Positions 24,419 to 32,343 of a stretch of DNA of 58,207 nt are shown in pieces (position 1 is the stretch's first letter; every line of letters begins with the position of its first letter). Below the pieces are notes generated by a model that was not told the origin of the DNA, searched no databases, and saw only the letters and a program-made list of their open reading frames with translations. Source of the stretch: Methanoculleus caldifontis (lineage in GTDB: Archaea > Halobacteriota > Methanomicrobia > Methanomicrobiales > Methanoculleaceae); the NCBI RefSeq assembly GCF_032842345.1, contig NZ_WBKO01000002.1, forward strand, positions 1 to 58,207, in the 5' to 3' direction. A program made the translations under genes and the position numbers.

Positions 24419-26767
24419 ATGGACGAAAGCAGATCCGTATACGGCGATATCCCTGCGCTCTCCGCTATTCTCGACGCGCTCGGCGAAGGGCTGCTCGTCG
24501 TCGGCCCCGACAACCGGATAGCCTGCGCCAGCAGGCACCTGGGGCAGATCTTCGGCATCGACCGGGACACTCTCGGCGGGACCGACGCGGACCTCTTCGT
24601 CCGCCAGGTCCTTGCACCCCGGATCTCCGGGACGTCGTCCCTTGCCGGGCTTGCTGCGTTCATCTCCGGCCGCCTCCAGACTGCAGACATCCCGTGCACG
24701 TTACTATCTGCTGGCGGAGAGGAGAAGTTCTGCTGCTCGTGCAGGGTCGTCGACGAGGAGCCCCTCCGGGGTATGCGGGTCGTCCGTCTCCTGCCCGATA
24801 CTTCAGGGTCGCAGAGAGGTTCCGGCCGGAGGTGGATCGAGGAGGCCCTGCGGCAGAACGAGGACTGGCACCGGTTCCTGGTCGAGAACCTGAACGAGGG
24901 TTTCGGGCTGATCGATAGGGAGGGCGTCGCGGTGTTTGCCAACCGGAGGATGGCCGAGATCGTCGGCTACCCCGTCGCCGATATCATCGGGGCCCCGGTC
25001 TCCGCGTTTGTCGACGGGGAGGGGGCCCGGTGCCTGAACGAGTACCTGAAGAGCCTGGATCAGGCACCGCACGAAGTATTTGAGATCGACCTGATCCGTA
25101 AGGGCGGTGCCCGCGTCCATACGCTGATGGCGACTACCCCGATCCTCGATGCCTCCGGTGCCTGCCGGGGGTTCCTGGCCGGGGTCCAGGATATTACGCC
25201 CTTGAAACGGATGGAGATACAACTCCGGGAGAGCGAGGAGAAGTACCGCTCGCTCGTCGAGCTCTCGGCCGAAGCGACCCTGATCCACCGTGACGGTACA
25301 ATTGTGTACGTCAATCCTGCCGGCGTGCGGCTCCTCGACGCGCGGGGTCCCGATGAGATTGTCGGGAGGGCCGTCCTCGACATCGTCCACCCCGAAGCCC
25401 GGGATCTCATCCGGGCCCTCTCGGTGCGGGACCTCCTGGGGGAGGAGACGCCGCTCGTCGAGATCCCCATCCTCAGGCCCGACGGGACGACGGTCCCCGT
25501 CGAGGGGAGGGGTACGCGGACGCTCTTTGAGGGCAGACCTGCAGTCCAGGTCGTCGTGCGGGACGTCACCTACAGGAAACAGGCGGAGGAGCGGCTGCAG
25601 GCGAGCAACCGGCACCTCCTGTTGCTGAACCGGATCGTCGGCACCTCAGCGTCGGCCAAAACGCCCGGCGAGCTCCTGGAGACGGCGCTCGATCAGACGC
25701 TCGACCTCCTCGGCTACGACGGCGGCGCCGTTTACCTCCCCGGAGCCGGACGGCGCGGGATCGCGCTCCTGCACGAGCGGGACATGCCTGGTGCGTGCCG
25801 GGAACTGGCGGTGGACCTCCTTGAGGCGTCGTGGACAGGCCCGGGCGCCGCCCTCCCCTGTTATCTTGAGTCCGGCGGAAGTCCGGGCACCCCGGACTCC
25901 TGTCTCCTCCGGGACTTCGGGTTCGCCGCACTTGCCTGCGTCCCGCTCGTCGTCGAGCCCGACACCGTCGGAGCGCTCCTCATCGGCAACAGGGAGAGAG
26001 TATCCTTTTCCCCCGAAGAGCGCGCGCTCCTCGAGGCGATCGGACGGGAGATCGGGGTCGGTATCCTCCGGGGGATGCTCTACCAGAGGCTCGAGGCGGC
26101 AAACCGGGAGGCGAACCTCTACCTCGATATCCTCACCCACGATATCCGGAACGCCGACAACGTCGCAAACATCTACGCCGACATCCTCATCGGGGAGCTC
26201 GATGGCGAGCCCGCCCGACATGCCCGGAAGCTGAAGGACGGGATCAGAAAGAGCATCGAGATCACCGCAAACGTCGCGACCATACGAAAGATCCACAAGA
26301 GCAGGACGGGGCTTGCGCCTCTCGACCTCGACGCGGTCGTCCGGGATGAGATCGCCCACTATCCCGACCTTCGCATCGCCTACGACGGGCTGCCCGTGCA
26401 GGTCCTCGCCGACGACCTCCTGCCCGAGGTGCTCACGAACCTCATCGGCAACACCGCGAAGCACGGCGGGCCGGGCGTCGAGGTCACGATCTCGGTCGAA
26501 GATCTGGACGGCGAAGTCCGTATCTCGGTCGCCGACACCGGACCCGGCATCCCTGATGAGGCGAAGGAGGCCATCTTCTACCGGTTCGAGCGGGAGGGGG
26601 GCAGGAGGGGGAGCCAGGGGCTCGGCCTCTCGATCTGCCGGATGCTCACCGCCCGCTACGGCGGCAGGATCTGGGTCGAGGACCGGGTCAGGGGGCATCC
26701 GGAGCAGGGCGCGACGTTCCGGTTCACCCTCAGGAACGCCGGACGCGGAGGAAGTACCTCCGTCTGA
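24419..26767 (+). CDS. Soluble PAS-PAS-PAS-GAF sensor histidine kinase
   Basis: 782 residues, no membrane segment. Order: PAS (~10-120), PAS (~145-260), PAS (~275-390), GAF (~405-550), dimerisation helix with the H-box DILTHDIRNADN (~575), then a complete ATPase domain: N-box LIGNTAKHG, G1 DTGPGIP, F-box FYRFER and G2 GLGLSICRM. It should autophosphorylate in response to a cytosolic or redox signal. The H-box THDIRN is the form common in methanogen kinases. No response regulator is adjacent. Lies between a Cys-rich mini-gene and a cupin lipoprotein; a role in metal or redox sensing is a guess from position. Confidence 0.92.
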   Translation: MDESRSVYGDIPALSAILDALGEGLLVVGPDNRIACASRHLGQIFGIDRDTLGGTDADLFVRQVLAPRISGTSSLAGLAAFISGRLQTADIPCTLLSAGGEEKFCCSCRVVDEEPLRGMRVVRLLPDTSGSQRGSGRRWIEEALRQNEDWHRFLVENLNEGFGLIDREGVAVFANRRMAEIVGYPVADIIGAPVSAFVDGEGARCLNEYLKSLDQAPHEVFEIDLIRKGGARVHTLMATTPILDASGACRGFLAGVQDITPLKRMEIQLRESEEKYRSLVELSAEATLIHRDGTIVYVNPAGVRLLDARGPDEIVGRAVLDIVHPEARDLIRALSVRDLLGEETPLVEIPILRPDGTTVPVEGRGTRTLFEGRPAVQVVVRDVTYRKQAEERLQASNRHLLLLNRIVGTSASAKTPGELLETALDQTLDLLGYDGGAVYLPGAGRRGIALLHERDMPGACRELAVDLLEASWTGPGAALPCYLESGGSPGTPDSCLLRDFGFAALACVPLVVEPDTVGALLIGNRERVSFSPEERALLEAIGREIGVGILRGMLYQRLEAANREANLYLDILTHDIRNADNVANIYADILIGELDGEPARHARKLKDGIRKSIEITANVATIRKIHKSRTGLAPLDLDAVVRDEIAHYPDLRIAYDGLPVQVLADDLLPEVLTNLIGNTAKHGGPGVEVTISVEDLDGEVRISVADTGPGIPDEAKEAIFYRFEREGGRRGSQGLGLSICRMLTARYGGRIWVEDRVRGHPEQGATFRFTLRNAGRGGSTSV

Positions 26768-26829
26768 GCGTTCCCGTGCATGCCGCTCCGGACGATCGGG
26801 TTTATTCCTCCCGTCGTAAACATTTTACC

Positions 26830-27693
26830 ATGTATCGAATCGTTTCTCTTCTCTTTGTCTGCATCCTCCTCTCCGCCGGATGCCTCGCCGCAGACGATTC
26901 TCCGGCAGGGGCGGGTGTCAGCCTGCTGGCCCCGGTTGACCCGATACCCATATTCGACGGCCAGGCAACCTACTCCGGGATCATCGGCAATGAGACGCCG
27001 CAGATCCGGGCAAACTACAGCATGGGACACGTCGCCGTCGCACCGGGCAACGCGACGCCGCCGCACCGCCTGCTTGGGACGGCGGAACTCGTCTACGTGC
27101 TCGATGGTACGGCGGAGATACGCTGCGACAACGAGACGGTGACCGCCCGCGAGGGAGAGACTGTGCTCCTGCCGGAAGGGGTGCTGCAGTCGATAGCCTC
27201 GGCCGGGGATACCGATCTCCACTACATCACCGTGAGCCAGCCGGCCTACACGCCCGAGATCGAGATATCGGGGGACGAGCTTGACCTGATCAGCGTGAAG
27301 ACAGACTGTGCCCCGTTCGTCGTTCCTGATCCCCGGAAAGGGATCGAGTGGAACGCCACGTCCGATGCGGTCGTCTACACCCTCTTGAACCCGGTGCTGA
27401 TGAGCGACCTTGCTCTCCCGATCAACTACAGCCTCGCGTACGGCGAGCTCCAGCCGGGCGGCTACCTGGGTTACGACGGTATCGCCGGCTCGTCCGACCT
27501 GATCTACGTGATCGAGGGGGAACTTGAGGTCGTCACGCCCGACGGGGCGGCGGTCAGGGTCCCCGCGGGGAGTGCCGCGTACGTCCCGCCGGACCTGGTG
27601 AAGACGTCCCGGAACGCCGCGGAGACGGTGACGAAGATCCTCTCGTTCGTCGACCCGGCATGGACAGAAGAGAAGACCGGCCTCTGGAAGTGA
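26830..27693 (+). CDS. Double-cupin lipoprotein
   Basis: 287 residues from ATG 26830. MYRIVSLLFVCILLSAGC is a lipoprotein signal with lipid-bearing C18. Two cupin barrels follow: residues ~60-140 (PPHRLLGTAELVYVLDGTAEI, VLLPEGVLQSI) and ~190-285 (LQPGGYLGYDG, LIYVIEGELEV, AAYVPPDLVKT). Only one His remains of the usual metal ligands in cupin 1 and none in cupin 2, so catalysis is doubtful; binding of a small molecule is likelier. Extracellular. TTTATT at 26801 about 27 bases before the ATG gives a leaderless message; an earlier ATG at 26776 would precede it. A T-run (27702-27708) ends the gene. Confidence 0.87.
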   Translation: MYRIVSLLFVCILLSAGCLAADDSPAGAGVSLLAPVDPIPIFDGQATYSGIIGNETPQIRANYSMGHVAVAPGNATPPHRLLGTAELVYVLDGTAEIRCDNETVTAREGETVLLPEGVLQSIASAGDTDLHYITVSQPAYTPEIEISGDELDLISVKTDCAPFVVPDPRKGIEWNATSDAVVYTLLNPVLMSDLALPINYSLAYGELQPGGYLGYDGIAGSSDLIYVIEGELEVVTPDGAAVRVPAGSAAYVPPDLVKTSRNAAETVTKILSFVDPAWTEEKTGLWK

Positions 27694-27706
27694 GGCACCT
27701 CTTTTT

Positions 27707-29632
27707 TTATTGCTCTGCGTCGGGCCGGCCTATCCGGAGAGCGTTGGCGATGACCGCAAGCGAGAGCCCCATATCCCCGAACGCCACCGCCATCCAGAGG
27801 GTGACGAGGCCGAGGACGGCGAGCCCGGCGATGCCGAGTTTCACGACGAGCGCTGCTACGACGTTCTGCCGGACGACCGAGACCGTCTTCTCCGAGAGGG
27901 CGACAAGGTAGGCGACCCGGGCGATGTCGTCCTCCATCACGACGACATCGGCCGCCCCGATCGCGACGTCCGACCCGATCGCCCCCATCGCGACCCCGAC
28001 GTTCACCCGGGCCAGCGCCGGCGCATCGTTCACGCCGTCGCCGACCATCACCACGAGCCCGTAGCGGTCCATCAGGTGCTCGACCATCGCCACCTTCTCC
28101 TCGGGGAGGAGGCCGGCATGGCACTCGTCGATCCCGAGACGGCGGGCAACCGCTTCCCCGACACGTTCGTTGTCACCGGTGAGCATCACCGTCCGGATCC
28201 CCCGCGACTTCAGGTCGGCCACGGTCTTTATGGCGTTCTCCCGGATCACGTCCGAGAGGGCGACGAGCCCGATGACCGCCGAATCGGTGCCGACAAGGAC
28301 GACCGTCTTTCCCTCGCTCTCCAGCCGGTCATACGTCTCCTGCCATGCGCCGCTGTCGCGGCCCGCGAGGAGCGCCTCGTTCCCGACAAGGTAGGTCGCA
28401 CCCCCGATCGTTCCCCGGACGCCTCTGCCGGTGATCGAGACGAACTCCTCCACATCCCGGAGAGCGATCCCCTCCTTCTCTGCCCGCCGCACGATCGCCT
28501 CCGCAACGGGGTGGCCGGAGCGGGACTCAAGCGACGCGGCGAGGGCGAGCACCTCCTCTGCCGGTATGCCGAAGCCGACCAGATCGTCCACCTTGAGCCT
28601 CCCGGTCGTGAGGGTGCCGGTCTTGTCGAAGACGACCACCCGGGCGGTCCCCACGGCCTCGAGGGAGTCCCGGCCCTTGATGAGCACGCCGTTGTGGGCC
28701 GCGGTCGTGATCCCCGATACCATCGAGACCGGGGTGGATATCGCGAGGGCACAGGGGCAGGCGATGACGAGGAGGATCAGCGCCCGGTAGAACGCCTCGA
28801 GAAACGGGACGCCGAGGGCGAGCGGCGGGACGACGACGAGGAGGGCGGCCGTGAGGATGACCGCCGGGGTGTAGTAACGGGAGAACCGCTCGATGAACGC
28901 CTCGGTGGGAGAGGTATGGGCCTGGGCCTCCGCGACCAGGGCCACGACCCGGGCTATCGTGCTCTCCTCTTCGGGCTTCGTCACCCGGATCTCGAGGTAG
29001 CCCTCGACGTTCCGGGTCCCGGCGTAGACGGCGTCCCCGACGCCCTTCGCCACCGGGACGCTCTCCCCGGTGATCGCCGCCTGATCGACCGAGGACGCGC
29101 CGGCGGTGACGATGCCGTCGAGCGGGACGGTGTCGCCCGGTCTCGCGACCGCGGTCTCCCCGACGCCTACCTCGCCGACCCTGACGGTCACTTCCTCGCC
29201 GTCCCGCCTGATGCGGGCCGTCTGCGGCGCGAGATCGAGGAGGGAGGCGATCGAGCGCTCCGCTCTCCCGGCGGCGTACTCCTCCAGGTACTCGGCGACG
29301 GCATAGAGGTAGAGGACGGTCGCCCCCTCCGCAGGGTTCCCGGTCAGGAACGCACCGGCCGACGCGATGGATATGAGGACGGCGATGCTGAACCGGAGCC
29401 GGATCAGGGCGAGGAACCCGGCTCTCAGGGTGCCGTAACCGGATAGGACCGCGGCGGCGAGCAGGAGGGCGGTGCCGGCGAGGGGATACGGGGTGAAGTA
29501 GCCGACGAGTATTCCTGAGAGAAGGAGGGCCCCCGAGATCGTGAAGACCGCGATCTCCCGGCGGCCGGGAGCGGGTCTCCGGACCGGAGAGACTCCCACC
29601 CGGCAGTGTGGGCACGCCTCATCGCCGGCCAC
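27707..29632 (-). CDS. Zinc/cadmium-type P1B ATPase (CPC motif)
   Basis: 641 residues from GTG 29632, chosen because GGAGG (29639-29643) lies six bases upstream; the frame is open for 110 more codons but these look non-coding and precede the likely TATA box. CPC at 292-294, DKTGT at 336-340, TGE at 188-190, HP motif SGHPVAEA and GDGVNDAP are present. In the last helices VVKLGIAG and FGDMGLSLAVIANAL carry the Lys and Asp that mark P1B-2 exporters of Zn, Cd or Pb. Instead of a heavy-metal domain the N-terminus has one CPHC knuckle (7-10). Located in the cell membrane. Confidence 0.92.
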   Translation of the reverse strand: MAGDEACPHCRVGVSPVRRPAPGRREIAVFTISGALLLSGILVGYFTPYPLAGTALLLAAAVLSGYGTLRAGFLALIRLRFSIAVLISIASAGAFLTGNPAEGATVLYLYAVAEYLEEYAAGRAERSIASLLDLAPQTARIRRDGEEVTVRVGEVGVGETAVARPGDTVPLDGIVTAGASSVDQAAITGESVPVAKGVGDAVYAGTRNVEGYLEIRVTKPEEESTIARVVALVAEAQAHTSPTEAFIERFSRYYTPAVILTAALLVVVPPLALGVPFLEAFYRALILLVIACPCALAISTPVSMVSGITTAAHNGVLIKGRDSLEAVGTARVVVFDKTGTLTTGRLKVDDLVGFGIPAEEVLALAASLESRSGHPVAEAIVRRAEKEGIALRDVEEFVSITGRGVRGTIGGATYLVGNEALLAGRDSGAWQETYDRLESEGKTVVLVGTDSAVIGLVALSDVIRENAIKTVADLKSRGIRTVMLTGDNERVGEAVARRLGIDECHAGLLPEEKVAMVEHLMDRYGLVVMVGDGVNDAPALARVNVGVAMGAIGSDVAIGAADVVVMEDDIARVAYLVALSEKTVSVVRQNVVAALVVKLGIAGLAVLGLVTLWMAVAFGDMGLSLAVIANALRIGRPDAEQ

Positions 29633-29705
29633 GGTCCGCCTCCGAAGACTTCCCGGCCTCCCGGGTGCAGGACTCCAGCATACTGCAGGAGGTAGGCCAT
29701 GCCCT

Positions 29706-29714
29706 GCATAAAAG
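29706..29714 (-). promoter_or_regulatory. TATA box for the zinc/cadmium ATPase
   Basis: Minus-strand CTTTTATGC; predicted transcript start ~29684 gives a 50-base leader ending in GGAGG before GTG 29632. This is the main reason to reject upstream starts. Confidence 0.5.
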
Positions 29715-29759
29715 TAGTGTTCCGGATCATCCGCGGGCGATCCCGGGATGAGTCTGTCC

Positions 29760-29827
29760 GTTCTGCAGATGACAGTTCTGCAAATGGTAACCATTATGGG
29801 GGGATCACTCGAATTGTTCTGCAATTG
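29760..29827. repeat. Three direct repeats of GTTCTGCARATG in a divergent promoter region
   Basis: GTTCTGCAGATG (29760-29771), GTTCTGCAAATG (29775-29786) and GTTCTGCAATTG (29816-29827). The first two are 15 bases apart start to start, the third 41 further. They lie 45-120 bases upstream of the ATPase TATA box and 125-190 before the PAS gene at 29953. The 320-base gap 29633-29952 otherwise holds no gene. Confidence 0.5.
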
Positions 29828-29952
29828 TCCCGGGAGGTCTCCCGGACCACCCGGTGCACTGTTGTGCCCCGGCACAGGGCGTCTCCCGCGGGTGGCGCCC
29901 GAAACGATGCGTGAGGGCGCATGATCCCCCGGAGCCTTTCCCGGACCGAGCC

Positions 29953-32028
29953 ATGAGAGCAACCGACATACCGAGAACAGCGCAGAGCGATCACGAAGAG
30001 ACGGAGTCCTGCAGCGTCTGGATCTGCGGGCCCGGGGGAGAGGCTCTCTCTCTCCCGGACTCCTGCCCCGGACTCATCGGGACGCCGCTCGAGGTATGCC
30101 GGGGTCCGGAATGGGTGGAGAGCCTTCATCCGGAGGATCTGGATGCCGTAGTCACCGGGTGGAAGGAGTGTCTTGCCGCCGGGACGCCGTGGAGGTGCAA
30201 CTACCGTATCAGGGACCCCGACGGGGAGTACCGGGCCGTCGCGAGCGCGGGAGTTCCTGTCAGGGACACCGCCGGCCGGGTGCTCTTCTGGGTGGGGATC
30301 AATGTTGACCTCATCGGCCGGACGAAAAATTCCGGGGTGCTTCGCGCCGTAAGCAGCATCGTGGAGTGGTCCGGAGTCTCGCTCGACGAGACCCTCCGGG
30401 TCGCCGCCGCCGTCCTGCCCGCCGGCTGGCTCAGCCCGGAGGATGCCGCCGTCCGGATCACGGTCGAAGGCCGGGAATACCTGTCGCCCGATTTTACCGA
30501 GACTCCGTGGCGGCGGGAAAGCCCGATCCTGGTCCGGGGCAGGACAGTCGGGAAGGTGGAGGTCTACTGCCGCCACGAGCGATGCCTGGACGGAGGAGGG
30601 CCGGTTCTCGCCGACGGGCGCCGCCTGATCGACGCCGTCGGTGCGAGGCTCGGCCGGATCGTCGAGCAGGTACAGGCGGCTGCGGTGAGCGAGGAGCGCT
30701 ACCGGTTCCTCTACGAGCAGATGCTCGAGAGTTACACCCTCTATGAGGTCGTCCGGGACAGTGAGGGGAACCCTGTCGACTACCGGATAGTCGAACTGAA
30801 CGAGAAAGCGGCCGGCGTCTTCTGCCGGGGCCGTGAGGAGCTGGTCGGCCGGCGGCTCTTCGACGTCTTCCCGGCGATCAGCGAGGGAGCCCGGGACCTC
30901 TACGGTGAGGTCGCGGAACGGGGCGCTCCGATGCGCCGGCGGCTGCAGGAGCCCGGGAGCGGGCGGTGGTACGATCTCTATATCTTCCGCCCGGAGGCTG
31001 GAAGGCTCGCCGTCGTCGGGCAGGAGATCACCGGTCAGAAGAAGGCGGAACAGGCCCTCCGGGAGAGCGAGGAGCGGTTCCGGGGGATATTCGAGCAGGC
31101 CGGGACCGGGATTGCGCTCATCGACCCCGAAGAGTGGATCCGGGAGGTGAACCCGGCGTTCGTGCGGATCTTCGGCTACAGCGAGGAGGAACTCTGCACC
31201 ATGCGGTTTGTGGACCTGGTCCACCCGGCGGAGAGGGAGGATGCCGGGGATATCCTGGGCGAGAGCGTCCCCCGGGAGGGGCGTTACGTGACGAAGGACG
31301 GCCGGACAGTCTGGGGAAGGCTGACCACGTCCCCGCTCCGCGACCGGGAAGGAAGAGAACTCGTCATCGCGATGGTGGAGGACGTCACCGGCCGGCGGGA
31401 GATGCAGAACGCTCTGCTCGCGAGCGAAGAACGGTTCCGCATGATCGCCCAGCGAAACTTCGATATGATCTTCATCTGCCATGCCGAACGCGGGATCACC
31501 TACATCTCCCCGGCAGTGACGAGGATCCTCGGCTATGCCCCCGAAGAGATGACCGGCCGGCGATGCAGAGAGTACCTCATCGGGAAGACGCTCCCCGGAT
31601 GGCAGCAGATGCGGCGCCGGGTCGCGCGGGGCGAATCCGTCGAGGGGTTCATCGTGGAGTTCCGCCGGAAGGACGGGACGGCGGCCGCCATCGAGATGAA
31701 CTGCTCGCCGATCACCGAGGACGGAGTCGCGACCGGCGTCCAGGTTGTCGGGCGGGACGTCTCGGACAGGAGGCGCCACGAGGCCCTGCGGCTCCAGGCA
31801 TTCGAGCAGATCGAGCAGAACATCGAGCAGTTCGCGGTTCTCGCGGACCATATCCGCCTGCCCCTCCAGGTGATCCTCGGCACGGCGGACCTGCTCGACG
31901 ATGGGCCGGCCTCTGAGAAGATCCGGGCGCAGGTGGAGCGGATCAACGGGATCGTGAAGCAGCTCGACGAGGGCTGGGTCGAGTCGCGCGAGATCCGGGA
32001 GTTCCTGCGGAGGAACGAGCTGGTATAA
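29953..32028 (+). CDS. PAS sensor protein ending in a kinase-like H-box, no ATPase domain (second copy)
   Basis: 691 residues from ATG 29953 (MRATDIPRTAQ). Order: PAS-like (~20-125), GAF-like segment with PAGWLSPEDAAVRI (~130-250), PAS (~255-370), PAS (~375-490), PAS (~495-610), then the end module QFAVLADHIRLPLQVILG, a second helix and WVESREIREFLRRNEL. The end module matches that of the gene at 18708 almost residue for residue and again lacks any ATP-binding box. Soluble. Divergent from the zinc/cadmium ATPase, so it may sense metal stress, which is only positional. Ribosome site weak; the 33 codons upstream in frame look non-coding. Confidence 0.85.
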   Translation: MRATDIPRTAQSDHEETESCSVWICGPGGEALSLPDSCPGLIGTPLEVCRGPEWVESLHPEDLDAVVTGWKECLAAGTPWRCNYRIRDPDGEYRAVASAGVPVRDTAGRVLFWVGINVDLIGRTKNSGVLRAVSSIVEWSGVSLDETLRVAAAVLPAGWLSPEDAAVRITVEGREYLSPDFTETPWRRESPILVRGRTVGKVEVYCRHERCLDGGGPVLADGRRLIDAVGARLGRIVEQVQAAAVSEERYRFLYEQMLESYTLYEVVRDSEGNPVDYRIVELNEKAAGVFCRGREELVGRRLFDVFPAISEGARDLYGEVAERGAPMRRRLQEPGSGRWYDLYIFRPEAGRLAVVGQEITGQKKAEQALRESEERFRGIFEQAGTGIALIDPEEWIREVNPAFVRIFGYSEEELCTMRFVDLVHPAEREDAGDILGESVPREGRYVTKDGRTVWGRLTTSPLRDREGRELVIAMVEDVTGRREMQNALLASEERFRMIAQRNFDMIFICHAERGITYISPAVTRILGYAPEEMTGRRCREYLIGKTLPGWQQMRRRVARGESVEGFIVEFRRKDGTAAAIEMNCSPITEDGVATGVQVVGRDVSDRRRHEALRLQAFEQIEQNIEQFAVLADHIRLPLQVILGTADLLDDGPASEKIRAQVERINGIVKQLDEGWVESREIREFLRRNELV

Positions 32029-32343
32029 CTGGAACGCCGAAACTCCTCTCAGGACCGGCTCGCTTCCCCGGAAAGTTCCTCACCGACCACTTTTTTGAGC
32101 AAATAACTGTTATCGCCGGGTCATCCTCTCAGTTAACTTAAAGATGAATTATATGATATAATATGAATAAAATTCCGCGGGCATTGCCGGGACCAACGGG
32201 GCACCCGGGCAAGGCGGTTCGCTCCAGAGGAGAGGTTTAGGGGTTCGACCGCCGCCCCCGGCCGCCCGATAGAGCGGGACCGTGCAGGACGGCAGCACGC
32301 GGTCAATCCGGCGCGAGCAGAAGAGCATTCAGAGGAGGGACAG
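32029..32343 (+). promoter_or_regulatory. Promoter and long leader of the MASE3 kinase
   Basis: 315 bases without a gene. An AT-rich block (GAATTATATGATATAATATGAATAAAATT, in pieces over 32145-32173) is the likely promoter, leaving a GC-rich leader of ~160 bases. GGCGGT (32213-32218) can pair with ACCGCC (32248-32253). GGAGGGAC directly before ATG 32344 is a strong ribosome site. Confidence 0.4.
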
